Positions 43,525 to 51,651 of a DNA stretch of 64,000 nucleotides are shown piece after piece (positions within the stretch are counted from its first letter, which is position 1; every line of letters begins with the position of its first letter). The stretch is from CAZKAP01 sp964550895. GTDB lineage: Bacteria; Bacteroidota; Bacteroidia; Flavobacteriales; Flavobacteriaceae. Under the pieces are notes generated by a model that was not told the origin of the DNA, did no database searches, and worked only from the letters and a program-made list of their open reading frames with translations. Position numbers and translations under genes: made by a program. The DNA lies in contig CAZKAP010000012.1 in NCBI GenBank assembly GCA_964550895.1, positions 4,149 to 68,148 of the forward strand, written 5' to 3'.

Positions 43525-43542
43525 TAATATATTGCAATATTA
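43525..43542 (-). promoter_or_regulatory. Operator-like inverted repeat immediately before arsR
   Basis: Perfect palindrome TAATAT-N6-ATATTA, with an inner ATTGCAAT. Read on the minus strand it directly abuts the arsR ATG and includes TAATATTG, a 7/8 match to the -7 element. An ArsR dimer bound here would block initiation. It fits autorepression relieved by arsenite. Confidence 0.55.
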
Positions 43543-43580
43543 CGATTAATTGAATGACGAACCGAATCAGCCCTCAAAAA

Positions 43581-43934
43581 TTAAAACCACGGCCTGCGGC
43601 CTGCCTGATAGGTATCGTAGAATTCCTGATCGGACTTCATCAGATAGACAATGCCCTCGATAAATCCGATGGTCGGCGGAATCCACAACCAGGCCCATCC
43701 GATGCCGATTCCGATAAAGAAGTACCCGAGCACGGTAGCAATCAAAAGGATAAGTCCTTCCTGCTGATAACCGAGTACGAATTTGTGAATCCCAAACTGC
43801 CCGACGAAGAGTGCGGTTATTCCGGCCAGAAGTTTCTTGTTCTTTCCCCCCAGCTGCTTAATGCCCTCTGTGAAGGAGTGTGCATCTTTGCGCGCCTGGC
43901 GGGCGTAGCGGTTTTCTTCTTCCCGTGCTGACAT
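43581..43934 (-). CDS. TM2-domain membrane protein
   Basis: A 117-residue protein starting at the ATG at 43934 ('MSAREEENRYARQARKDA'). A charged cytoplasmic head of about 30 residues precedes the TM2 domain: two hydrophobic spans around 'LLAGITALFVGQFGIHKFVLGY' and 'GIGWAWLWIPPTIGFIEGIVYLM'. The 'GIHKFYLG'-like motif and the trailing 'DQEFYDTYQ' are typical. Role is unknown; TM2 proteins are small paired-helix membrane proteins. It is probably the last gene of the serS-derived operon. Confidence 0.78.
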   Translation of the reverse strand: MSAREEENRYARQARKDAHSFTEGIKQLGGKNKKLLAGITALFVGQFGIHKFVLGYQQEGLILLIATVLGYFFIGIGIGWAWLWIPPTIGFIEGIVYLMKSDQEFYDTYQAGRRPWF

Positions 43935-43978
43935 GATGTTCTTTCTTATGTGGTTAGGGCGTAGGTCTTCCCATACTG

Positions 43979-44431
43979 CTATTTTCGGCTCTTGTCGTAC
44001 ATGCCGATCCAGGTTTCCGCCTTCATGGCCCGGCACCAGGTTCGAATCAAATCTTCGGGTACCTCAGTTTTCCAGGTCAGCCTCAGGCAACTCTTGCCCA
44101 TATTGGGCTTTTTACCCATCAGGTCTTTGTAATAGTCGATAAAGACTTCAGCCGCTTTTGGATCGGCGTAGAGTCCCATGTGGTAAAGACCCACGTGATT
44201 TTTCATGGATCCCAGATTGAGAAACGGAAGCGGCTCTCCGGGGTTGCAGTGGTATCCTTCGGGATAGATGCTCCGGGGCACCACATATCCTATCATTCGG
44301 TAGTTGATGCATTCCTCGAGCCGGGGATCGGCATGTTTACGAATCCATCCCCGTAGCTGCCGAATCCGTTCCCTGCGCTCTTCGGGGAGCTCTTCGATCC
44401 AGTTGTCGACTTCGGGCGATGGGAAAATCAT
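43979..44431 (-). CDS. DUF1801 / YdhG-like protein
   Basis: A 150-residue protein from the ATG at 44431 ('MIFPSPEVDNWIEELPEERRE'). It shows the DUF1801 pattern 'AFGYPMPSFY'-equivalent 'ECINYRMIGYVVPRSIYPEGYH', then 'LPFLNLGSMKNHVGLYHMGLYAD' and 'MGKSCLRLTW'. The fold is a small alpha/beta domain; function is not established. Upstream is the 2-hydroxyacid dehydrogenase gene, 16 bases away, and they are likely cotranscribed. Confidence 0.82.
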   Translation of the reverse strand: MIFPSPEVDNWIEELPEERRERIRQLRGWIRKHADPRLEECINYRMIGYVVPRSIYPEGYHCNPGEPLPFLNLGSMKNHVGLYHMGLYADPKAAEVFIDYYKDLMGKKPNMGKSCLRLTWKTEVPEDLIRTWCRAMKAETWIGMYDKSRK

Positions 44432-44447
44432 ACCCTTACAAGTTAGC

Positions 44448-45404
44448 TCAAGCCGGATACTTTCGCAAGTTAAAATGCCGGACAATTTTATCGAGGACTA
44501 CCCGGGCCAGCCGTTCCTTACTCTCCTGGGTCCAGCCCGCCACATGGGGAGTGAGGATAACGTTCCGGGCCGATTTCAGGTATTCCCAGTCGGGCAGGTT
44601 TCCGATCTCAGTACCCACGCCGCGGAATGAGGACTTCTCGTATTCCACGACGTCCAGAGCCGCACCCCGTATGCGACCGCTCCGCAGCCCTTCCACTAGA
44701 TCCGGGGTATTTACCGCCTTTCCTCGCGCGGTATTGATCAGCCAGAACGGAGGGCCGTCGGCCTCGATAAAAGAACGGTTAATCATACCCAGGGTCTGCG
44801 GGGTCTGCGGTATATGCAGGCTGATGACTTCGCTTTCCTTCCTGAGGGTTGCCAGGTCGACCTGTTCGACCCGGGAGTCGCCTTGGTGTGGAACGATGTC
44901 GGTACACAGTATGCGAACCCGGAAGCCCTGAAGTTTCTGGGCGAAGGAGGAGCCGGTATTACCGTAGCCGATGATGCCTACGGTACGACCATCGAGTTCC
45001 CAGCCCCGGTTGCCCTCCCGTTCCCAGATGCCTTCCCGGACCTCCCGGTCGGAGGTATGCATGCGATTGATCAGGGCCAGGAGCATGCCCAGGGCGTGTT
45101 CGCCCACCGCATTGCGATTGCCTTCTGGGGCGGCGGCCAGGAAGATCCCCCTCTCGGCCGCGTAGTCCGTATCGATGTTCTCCAGTCCCGCACCCAGCCG
45201 GCCGATAAACCGGAGCCTGGGAGCGCGTTCGAGTAACGCTCTGTCCAGCGGGATGCGGCTGCGGATGATGATGCCTTCGCATTCGGCCAGTTTCTGTCCG
45301 AGCTGGTCGGCCCCCGCTTCGTACTCCTCCCAGTTTTCACAGCCGTAGGCGGCGAATTCCTCGAGCAGCAGGGGGTGATTTCGGTCAAGGTGGAGAACCT
45401 TCAT
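44448..45404 (-). CDS. D-2-hydroxyacid dehydrogenase (phosphoglycerate dehydrogenase-like)
   Basis: A 318-residue NAD-dependent D-isomer-specific 2-hydroxyacid dehydrogenase. 'VGIIGYGNTGSSFAQKL' is the GxGxxG cofactor site. The catalytic Arg is in 'NTARGKAVN' and the Glu/His pair includes 'ILTPHVAGWT'. It resembles the SerA-like group but has no ACT domain and is short. The substrate may be 3-phosphoglycerate or another 2-hydroxyacid. It overlaps the 3' end of mgtE by four bases, so it is in the operon. Confidence 0.85.
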   Translation of the reverse strand: MKVLHLDRNHPLLLEEFAAYGCENWEEYEAGADQLGQKLAECEGIIIRSRIPLDRALLERAPRLRFIGRLGAGLENIDTDYAAERGIFLAAAPEGNRNAVGEHALGMLLALINRMHTSDREVREGIWEREGNRGWELDGRTVGIIGYGNTGSSFAQKLQGFRVRILCTDIVPHQGDSRVEQVDLATLRKESEVISLHIPQTPQTLGMINRSFIEADGPPFWLINTARGKAVNTPDLVEGLRSGRIRGAALDVVEYEKSSFRGVGTEIGNLPDWEYLKSARNVILTPHVAGWTQESKERLARVVLDKIVRHFNLRKYPA

Positions 45405-46753
45405 AGGCCTACGATCAGACGGGCGATGGTAAAATAAATCAGGATTCCAAAGATATCGTTGCTGGTGGTGATGAAGGGACCCGTAGCCAGAGCGGGATCT
45501 ATGCCGCGCCGATCGAGGAATAGGGGGGTGAAGGTCCCAATCAGGCCTGCTACGACGATGACGGCGATCAGCGAAAGGGAGATGGCTATGGCCGTGCTGA
45601 GATCGCCCTTCCAGAAGAAGGTGAAAACCAGTAGGATCACCGCCAGGATAAGCCCGTTGAGCAGGGCGAGCAGCATCTCTTTGAGTAGCCTCCCCGACAC
45701 ACTGCCCTTGAGGTCGTTATTGGCCAGGCCCTGCACGATAATCGCGCTGGACTGCACACCGACATTTCCCGCCATGGCCGCGATCAGGGGAGTAAAAAAG
45801 AAGAGGACGGCGTGTTCGGCGATAAGTTCTTCAAAGCCCCCCATGATGGCCGCAGCACCCAGGCCTCCGAACAGGCCCAGAATCAGCCAGGGCAGTCGGG
45901 CACGGGTGAGTTGCCACACGCTGTCGTCGGCCTCCACGTCCTGAGAGATACCCGCAGCCAGCTGGTAATCCTCGGCGGCCTCTTCGCGTATCAGATCCAC
46001 GATGTCGTCTATGGTAATCCGACCCACCAGCCGCTTCATCTCGTCTACCACAGGTATGGCCTCCAGATCGTATTTGGACATGATCCGGGCGACCTCCTCT
46101 CCCGGCGTATGCACATCCACGTAGTCCACTTTAGGAATGTATACGTCGCTGATGTGCGACCTGGTGGACGAGGTCAGCAGATCCTTAAGCGACAGCCTTC
46201 CCTTCAGCACCCCAGCGTTGTCGACCACGTAGATCGAATGTACGCGTCTCACGCTCTTCGCCTGTTCGCGCATCTCCTTGACACAGGTGAGCACCGTCCA
46301 GTTCTCGTTTACCTTGACGAGCTCCTTGGCCATCAGGCCCCCGGCACTGTCTTCGGCATACCTCAGGAGTTCGAGTATGTCCCGGGCACGCTCCCTGTTC
46401 TCTATGAAGGACAGGACCCTGCGTACCTTTTCCTCGCTGAGTTCCGAGAGTATATCGGCGGCGTCGTCCGAATCCAGCTCCTGTATTTCCTCTGCGATTT
46501 CCCGGGCCGACATGGCCTCCAGTATGGATTCCCGAACGGCCTCGTCCAGCTCGGTCAGTACGTCTGAGGTCTTTTCGCTGTCCAGCAGCTTGATCAGGTA
46601 GATCGCTTCCTTCTCCTCGAGTTCGTCGGTGATCTCGGCTATGTCCGCATAGTGGAATTCGTCCATCATGGAAGTCAGGGTGTCGTTGCGCTTTTCGGCA
46701 ATCAACTCCTTGATCTGGACCAGTAGCTCTTCGGTTAACTCAAACGGAATCAT
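45401..46753 (-). CDS. mgtE: Magnesium transporter MgtE
   Basis: A 450-residue Mg2+ channel/transporter. Order: N-terminal superhelical domain (~20-125, with 'DSDDAADILSELSEEKVRRVL'), two CBS repeats (~135-255, 'SLKDLLTSSTRSHISDVYI', 'AIPVVDEMKRLVGRITIDDI'), then five transmembrane segments with the pore motif 'PLIAAMAGNVGVQSSAIIVQGLA'. The length is standard. The 5' end overlaps the rsmA stop by 14 bases and the 3' end overlaps the hydroxyacid dehydrogenase gene, indicating tight translational coupling. No Mg2+ riboswitch-like leader is possible at this internal position. Confidence 0.95.
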   Translation of the reverse strand: MIPFELTEELLVQIKELIAEKRNDTLTSMMDEFHYADIAEITDELEEKEAIYLIKLLDSEKTSDVLTELDEAVRESILEAMSAREIAEEIQELDSDDAADILSELSEEKVRRVLSFIENRERARDILELLRYAEDSAGGLMAKELVKVNENWTVLTCVKEMREQAKSVRRVHSIYVVDNAGVLKGRLSLKDLLTSSTRSHISDVYIPKVDYVDVHTPGEEVARIMSKYDLEAIPVVDEMKRLVGRITIDDIVDLIREEAAEDYQLAAGISQDVEADDSVWQLTRARLPWLILGLFGGLGAAAIMGGFEELIAEHAVLFFFTPLIAAMAGNVGVQSSAIIVQGLANNDLKGSVSGRLLKEMLLALLNGLILAVILLVFTFFWKGDLSTAIAISLSLIAVIVVAGLIGTFTPLFLDRRGIDPALATGPFITTSNDIFGILIYFTIARLIVGL

Positions 46754-47600
46754 GCGCCAATCTCTGGGTTAATGCTATGAATTCGGCTACGGACAATTGT
46801 TCCGGACGGAGGTCAAAGATACTATCTTCCGCCAGTTTGGGCGACGGATTCAGGGATTTTAGGCTGTTTCTCAGTGTCTTTCGGCGTTGGTTAAAGGCGG
46901 CCTTCACTACCCGGTACAACAGGGTCTCGTCGCAATCGATCTTGCCTTCTCCTATCCTTCGAAGCCTCAATACACCGGACTGTACCCGGGGCGGAGGCTG
47001 GAATACTTCGGGATGAACGGTAAACAGATATTCGGCCTGGTAAAATGCCTGTACCAGTACCGACAGTATACCGTAGTCCTTGCTGCCCGGCGGACTGCAG
47101 ATCCTGCGGGCGACCTCCCGTTGAAACATACCCGAGAATTCCGGGATCTGCCTGCGCCAATCCAGGGCCTTGAATAAAATCTGACTCGAAATGTTGTAGG
47201 GAAAGTTACCTGTGATAGCAAAGGGGCGGCCGCCGAACCACTCGGATAGGTCTGCCTGTAGAAAGTCCGCCTCTACGACCTCGAAGCCGGGGCCGCCTTC
47301 GATAAGGTGTGCCTGTTCCGCACGGAACCGGCTGTTGAGGTAGTCAATGGACTCCCGGTCGATGTCCATGGCCAAAAGCCGAGCGGGACGGCGGAGCAGA
47401 AACTGGGTAAGCACTCCCATCCCCGGTCCAATCTCCAGTACATCGGAATAGCCTTGCAGGCTAAGGGTGTCCGCAATTTTGGAGGCGATGGATTCGTCTT
47501 TCAGAAAATGCTGGCCCAGGTGTTTCTTTGCACGTACCCTGGATTCCCCGTCGGGACTGCGTTCTCCGCGGGGTTTTTGGTTTTTGTTCTGATGCTTCAA
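46740..47600 (-). CDS. rsmA: 16S rRNA adenine dimethyltransferase RsmA (KsgA)
   Basis: A 286-residue SAM-dependent enzyme that dimethylates A1518 and A1519 of 16S rRNA. It begins with a basic tail (residues ~1-25), then 'KKHLGQHFLKD', motif I 'VLEIGPGMGVLTQFLL', motif II 'LLAMDIDRESI', and motif IV 'ITGNFPYNISS'. The C-terminal helical domain ends near residue 280. It is in a long run that starts at serS, 39 bases after the DUF4286 gene, and overlaps mgtE by 14 bases. Confidence 0.95.
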   Translation of the reverse strand: MKHQNKNQKPRGERSPDGESRVRAKKHLGQHFLKDESIASKIADTLSLQGYSDVLEIGPGMGVLTQFLLRRPARLLAMDIDRESIDYLNSRFRAEQAHLIEGGPGFEVVEADFLQADLSEWFGGRPFAITGNFPYNISSQILFKALDWRRQIPEFSGMFQREVARRICSPPGSKDYGILSVLVQAFYQAEYLFTVHPEVFQPPPRVQSGVLRLRRIGEGKIDCDETLLYRVVKAAFNQRRKTLRNSLKSLNPSPKLAEDSIFDLRPEQLSVAEFIALTQRLAHDSV

Positions 47601-47639
47601 GAGGGAATGGCTTTTGGCTTCCCTTCAAAGGTACCCAAC

Positions 47640-47975
47640 TCAGGTTTGGCGGAATTCGGGCAGTTCGGTCAGGCGGGAGAGAAAGGGGAGGCAGGACTCG
47701 CCGAAGCGGCTGAATACATCCCTTTTCAACAGGGCCTGAACCCCCTGCTCGGTAGTGTCCAGATGGTGTTCTTCCCGTACCGCGATTAGTACTGAATAGG
47801 TGGGTTCGTTCGGCTGGGAAGCGCCTCGCACCTGGCTGACGAGCACATCGTCCACACCACTCAAGCGACGGACTTCCGGAAGGAAATCTGTCTTGCACCA
47901 GTCGAACCAGGTTGGGACGGCACGACTCTCGAGTATAAAGGTGACGCTGAGCACGCGCCGGGTTGGGATGTTCAT
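47640..47975 (-). CDS. DUF4286 family small protein
   Basis: A 111-residue protein from the ATG at 47975 ('MNIPTRRVLSVTFILESR'). Typical DUF4286 strands are 'VPTWFDWCKTDFLPEVR', 'VDDVLVSQVRGA', 'YSVLIAVREEHHLDTTE' and 'FSRFGESCLPFLSRLTE'. It is a dimeric-alpha-beta-barrel-like fold of unknown role. An ORF that extends upstream to 48146 runs inside the TPR gene and is rejected. It starts 10 bases downstream of the TPR gene stop. Confidence 0.8.
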   Translation of the reverse strand: MNIPTRRVLSVTFILESRAVPTWFDWCKTDFLPEVRRLSGVDDVLVSQVRGASQPNEPTYSVLIAVREEHHLDTTEQGVQALLKRDVFSRFGESCLPFLSRLTELPEFRQT

Positions 47976-47985
47976 ATCCGTGGAT

Positions 47986-49833
47986 TTATTCAATGTCGTC
48001 CCCCCTAAGTCGCCGGAACCGCTTACGGGCAAGCGGGTAGTAATAGCTGTCGGGATAATTGAAAATGATGTACTGAAACTGCTCCATGGCGGCTTCCTTC
48101 CGACCGAGACGCTCCTGGTACAGCAAGCCCAGGGCATAGCGTGCATCGTCGGCCAGGATCTGAAAAGAAAACCCTTCTATGATCTTTTGGTAGTTATCGG
48201 CGGCCTCCTGAAACCGACCGAGCCTTTCCAGGAGTTGCCCCTGAAAGTAGAGGGCTTCGTCCTGTATGGTCTGGCCCCCGGACTCCTCAATCAGTTCCGA
48301 TAACAGCCGAACGGCTTCCGGATTGCGTTTGCGGGCCGAAAGCAGTTCGGCCCGGGCATACTTGGCGAGGTACACCTCGGTGGAGTCTTTCCAGAGGTTG
48401 TCGCTGATCAGCAGGCTGAGTTGCATGGCGTCATTAGCCATCAGCTGGGAACTCGAGCCCCGCAGTACTTTGAGCTGATTAAAGGCCCATTCGAAGTCGC
48501 CTTTGTAGAAACTGGTCTTGGCCACGCGGAAGCGGGCCTCCTGACCCAGGGACTGATTCTTGTGATCCAGTTGAACCTGGGAATACAATAGCAGGGCCCG
48601 GTTGAACTCTTCCTGCACCACCCAGATGTCGGCTTTTTCCATTTTCAGCAAGGACTGATTGCGTGGGCTGCGTACCTCGGCCAGGCCCTTGTCCAGCAGG
48701 CGTATCGCGGCCGCGTGGTCGTTGAGTTCCCGGGACAGGAAGCGACCGTACTGAATCAGAAGTCGCAGGGTGGCGTCACTGATGCCGTTGGCTTCAAGGA
48801 GCCGCTGGTAGGATTTCCGTATTTCCTCGTAGTCGGCCCCCTGTCGATTCTGCAAAAGGTCAAGGAGGTTGAGTTCGGCCTCCAGTACGATGGACGGCTC
48901 GGCCTCTTCCTCGATCACGAAGCGGTACATCTCACGCGAAAGCTCGCCCTGATTGCGACGGCTGGACTGTAGCGCGAGCTCCATGATGCGTTCCGGATCG
49001 GGCAGCTCGCTTCGTCGGTATATGGCTTTTTCCTGGGTAAATGCCGGTTCGAACTGTCCCTGCAGGGCGAAGAGCCAGCTGAGCAATTCATTCCAGATCA
49101 GGTCGGGTTGTTTTTGAGCCTTCTTCAGCAGCAGTCTTCGGAGCAGTTGATTGTTGGTGTCCTGGGGTTCTTCCCCCAAAAAGGCTTCCATAATCTGCAT
49201 GATGCGGTTACGGGAGCCCTTGCCTGCCTGCAGCATATCGAGGTAAGTATTGAACATGTCCTCGATCCGGCCCTGTTCCCCGTAAATATTGGCTAGCTGG
49301 TACGAGTAGTCCAGTTCCGGGTTGAGTTCCATGGCCCTGAGAAAGGACTTTTCGGCCTTATCCAGCAGGACCAGCCTCTGGAAGCGGTAACCGATACCAT
49401 ATCCGAGGCCCGGTTGCTGATCGATCTGAGAAATGGCCGCTTCGAACCAGCGTTCGGCCTCTTCTTCTTTTCCCTGAAGGCTATAGTTGTATCCGAGCAG
49501 TATCTGGTAGACCGGTAGAACCCGGTTTCCGTTTGTTCTTTCCAGCAGGATGCGTTCGGCATCACCGAAGCGCTCCAACTGCTGGTAGCAGGCGATCAGG
49601 GACTCCGTATTCCGGAGATCATTCTTATTCCGGCGGTAGAGCTGTTCGAATATCACCACCGCTTTGTCGAACTCCCCGTCGTCGAAATACCGCTGGGCGA
49701 GCATGGGATTCTGAGCCCGGGTGACCCCACCGCAAACCAGCACCGCTAACAGCAGGCTCCATTGGAGTGTATTTCGAATGACCTTGTTCAAATTATTCAG
49801 TTTTCGTGATGGTCGCGAAGCCGGTATAGGCAT
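47986..49833 (-). CDS. Exported TPR-repeat protein, outer-membrane assembly-like
   Basis: A 615-residue secreted protein with a hydrophobic signal (residues ~22-40, 'LLLAVLVCGGVTRAQ'), then a continuous TPR array throughout: 'AQRYFDDGEFDKAVVIFEQLYRRN', 'NPELDYSYQLANIYGEQGRIEDMFNTYLDML' and 'AADNYQKIIEGFSFQ'. It resembles long flavobacterial TPR proteins annotated as tetratricopeptide repeat proteins of unknown role. The start is uncertain: ATG at 49833 overlaps the serS 3' end by 41 bases, and TTG at 49791 would begin just after its stop and still include the signal. Coexpressed with serS. Confidence 0.85.
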   Translation of the reverse strand: MPIPASRPSRKLNNLNKVIRNTLQWSLLLAVLVCGGVTRAQNPMLAQRYFDDGEFDKAVVIFEQLYRRNKNDLRNTESLIACYQQLERFGDAERILLERTNGNRVLPVYQILLGYNYSLQGKEEEAERWFEAAISQIDQQPGLGYGIGYRFQRLVLLDKAEKSFLRAMELNPELDYSYQLANIYGEQGRIEDMFNTYLDMLQAGKGSRNRIMQIMEAFLGEEPQDTNNQLLRRLLLKKAQKQPDLIWNELLSWLFALQGQFEPAFTQEKAIYRRSELPDPERIMELALQSSRRNQGELSREMYRFVIEEEAEPSIVLEAELNLLDLLQNRQGADYEEIRKSYQRLLEANGISDATLRLLIQYGRFLSRELNDHAAAIRLLDKGLAEVRSPRNQSLLKMEKADIWVVQEEFNRALLLYSQVQLDHKNQSLGQEARFRVAKTSFYKGDFEWAFNQLKVLRGSSSQLMANDAMQLSLLISDNLWKDSTEVYLAKYARAELLSARKRNPEAVRLLSELIEESGGQTIQDEALYFQGQLLERLGRFQEAADNYQKIIEGFSFQILADDARYALGLLYQERLGRKEAAMEQFQYIIFNYPDSYYYPLARKRFRRLRGDDIE

Positions 49834-51073
49834 GCAGGACTTCCGGTATTTGAATTTCCGAATCCGTCTGGAAATTCTCCAGCAGGGCCGCCAGGACCCG
49901 TGGAAGTGCGAGTGAACTGCCGTTCAGGGTATGGGCCAGGCGCGTCTTACCGTCCTCTCCCTTAAAGCGCAATTTAAGGCGGTTGGCCTGATAGGTTTCG
50001 AAGTTGGAAACGGAGCTGATTTCCAGCCAGCGCTCCTGAGCGGCCGAATACACCTCGAAATCATAGGTCTTAGCCGAGGTGAATCCGAGGTCGCCCGCAC
50101 AGAGATTGAGGATGCGGTAGGGCAGGCGGAGCTCCCCAAGTATGCCCTTGATGTGTTCGACCATGGCCTCCAGCGTGTTGTATGAATCCTCCGGCCGGGT
50201 CACCTCCACGATCTCCACCTTATCGAACTGGTGAAGCCGGTTGAGCCCGCGTACATGAGCCCCGTAGCTTCCCGCCTCCCTGCGAAAGCAAGGAGTATAG
50301 CCGGTTACTTTTATGGGTAGTTCCTCGGACTTCAGAATAACATCCCGATAGATGTTGGTAATGGGGACTTCCGCCGTGGGAATCAGGTATAGCTGATCCT
50401 CGGTCACCACATACATCTGTCCTTCCTTGTCCGGCAACTGCCCGGTTCCTTTGCCGGAGTCCTCGTTGATCAGCAGCGGAGGTTGAATCTCCCGATAACC
50501 CGCCGATGTGTTTCTGTCGAGGAAGTAATTGATCAGGGCGCGCTGGTACCGTGCCCCCTTACCGGTATAGACGGGGAAGCCGGCTCCTGTGATCTTGCTG
50601 CCCAGGTCGAAGTCGATCAGCCCGAAATCCGAGGCGAGTTCCCAGTGTGGCTTGGCGCTGTCCGGGAGATTCGGAATCTGCCCGGACCGGAACACCTCCT
50701 CGTTATCCTCTTCGGTCTGGCCCGCCGGTACATCTGCATGGGGCGCATTCGGTATTTGATACAGCATTTCCTCCAGCTCGGCGGCCTTTTCCTGCATGGA
50801 CTGCTGGAGTTCCTTCAGCTTGTTCTTGCTATCGGCAGATTTCTGCTGGAATTCGGCGGCCTCATCCTTGCGTCCCTGCTTCATTAGGGCACCGATTTCC
50901 CGGGACACCTTCTTGGCCTCGGCCTGCAGCTCGTCGAACTGCCGCTGCAGTTGGCGTCGTTCCTGGTCCAGTCCGGTTACCTTACCTATCCATTCCTCGG
51001 CGGGTATGCCCCTCTTCTTAAGGGCCTCAGTCAGGGGTGCTGCGTGTTCTCGGATGCGCTGAAGCTCGATCAT
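49793..51073 (-). CDS. serS: Seryl-tRNA synthetase
   Basis: A 426-residue class II synthetase. The N-terminal coiled-coil arm (~residues 28-100) precedes the catalytic core. Motif 2 is 'CFRREAGSYGAHVRGLNRLHQFDKVEI'. Motif 3 is in 'SSLALPRVLAALLENFQ', with 'SSVSNFETYQANRLKLRFK' just before. Length and layout are standard. It is the first of a likely eight-gene run on the minus strand (serS, TPR, DUF4286, rsmA, mgtE, 2-hydroxyacid dehydrogenase, DUF1801, TM2). Upstream there is TACCTTTA, a 7/8 -7 element, at the complement of 51097-51104. Confidence 0.96.
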   Translation of the reverse strand: MIELQRIREHAAPLTEALKKRGIPAEEWIGKVTGLDQERRQLQRQFDELQAEAKKVSREIGALMKQGRKDEAAEFQQKSADSKNKLKELQQSMQEKAAELEEMLYQIPNAPHADVPAGQTEEDNEEVFRSGQIPNLPDSAKPHWELASDFGLIDFDLGSKITGAGFPVYTGKGARYQRALINYFLDRNTSAGYREIQPPLLINEDSGKGTGQLPDKEGQMYVVTEDQLYLIPTAEVPITNIYRDVILKSEELPIKVTGYTPCFRREAGSYGAHVRGLNRLHQFDKVEIVEVTRPEDSYNTLEAMVEHIKGILGELRLPYRILNLCAGDLGFTSAKTYDFEVYSAAQERWLEISSVSNFETYQANRLKLRFKGEDGKTRLAHTLNGSSLALPRVLAALLENFQTDSEIQIPEVLHAYTGFATITKTE

Positions 51074-51298
51074 CGGCTATTCAGATTTTGGAATGGTAAA
51101 GGTAAAACTTGTTTACCTATCGTCGAAGTAAGGATCCCCGGGAAGTCAAAGCATATGGCACTTTACTTTTGCTTTGCTATTTAGTGAGGCTTACAGGATG
51201 AAATCGTTAACCTAAGTCCACAATCTATGAATCAAGTAAAGCACATACCCTCTCTGATTCACAGCATACAGTACGTTGTGATGTATAAAGTCGTCAAT

Positions 51299-51349
51299 TG
51301 TACGTCATTTTTACGTACACCTCTTGAATGGTACGGATTTTGACCGTAC
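51299..51349. promoter_or_regulatory. Tandem palindromic operators of the tacA-like promoter
   Basis: Two matched palindromes. The first, 51299-51319, is TGTACGT-N7-ACGTACA with 7-bp arms. The second, 51331-51349, is GTACGG-N7-CCGTAC with 6-bp arms. Their centres (51309, 51340) are 31 bases apart, about three helical turns, so bound dimers would face the same side. An extra GTACGT half-site is at 51271-51276. The first palindrome is just upstream of the promoter TTG and the second overlaps the -7 element. This is where an antitoxin or TA complex would bind to shut off its own promoter. Confidence 0.7.
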
Positions 51350-51354
51350 ATTTG
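51324..51354 (+). promoter_or_regulatory. Promoter of the TacA/TacT-like operon
   Basis: TTG at 51324-51326, 20-base spacer, TACATTTG at 51347-51354 (exact TAnnTTTG). The spacing is right for Bacteroidota. The ATG of the antitoxin gene is 15 bases after the -7 element. Confidence 0.65.
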
Positions 51355-51369
51355 TAAAAACGTGTAGGT

Positions 51370-51651
51370 ATGGCCACCAATAATGATAAAGCAAGATTTG
51401 ATACTCGTTTATCAAAGGAACAAAAACAATTTTTTGAAAGAGCTGCTGTGCTAGGAGGTTATAGAAGTCTTACCGACTTCGTAGTATTGACTGTACAGGA
51501 TAAAGCTAAAGAGATTATTGAAGAAAGTGAGAGAATCGTGGCATCTCAAAAGGATAAAGAGATTTTCTTTGATGCAATTTTTAATCCCGGTAAGCCAAAT
51601 CAGGCACTTCAATCAGCAGCCGAAGATTACAAAAACTTAATCAGTGAATGA
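51370..51651 (+). CDS. DUF1778 (TacA-like) ribbon-helix-helix antitoxin
   Basis: A 93-residue protein of the DUF1778 family. The RHH segment is 'ARFDTRLSKEQKQFFERAAVLGGYRSLTDFVVLTVQDKA', and the C-terminal half neutralises the toxin. It overlaps the acetyltransferase gene by eight bases, the classical antitoxin-first layout of TacAT modules. The palindromes in the promoter fit autoregulation by RHH dimers, which bind DNA with antiparallel strands. The gene is AT-richer than the surrounding chromosome. Confidence 0.9.
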   Translation: MATNNDKARFDTRLSKEQKQFFERAAVLGGYRSLTDFVVLTVQDKAKEIIEESERIVASQKDKEIFFDAIFNPGKPNQALQSAAEDYKNLISE

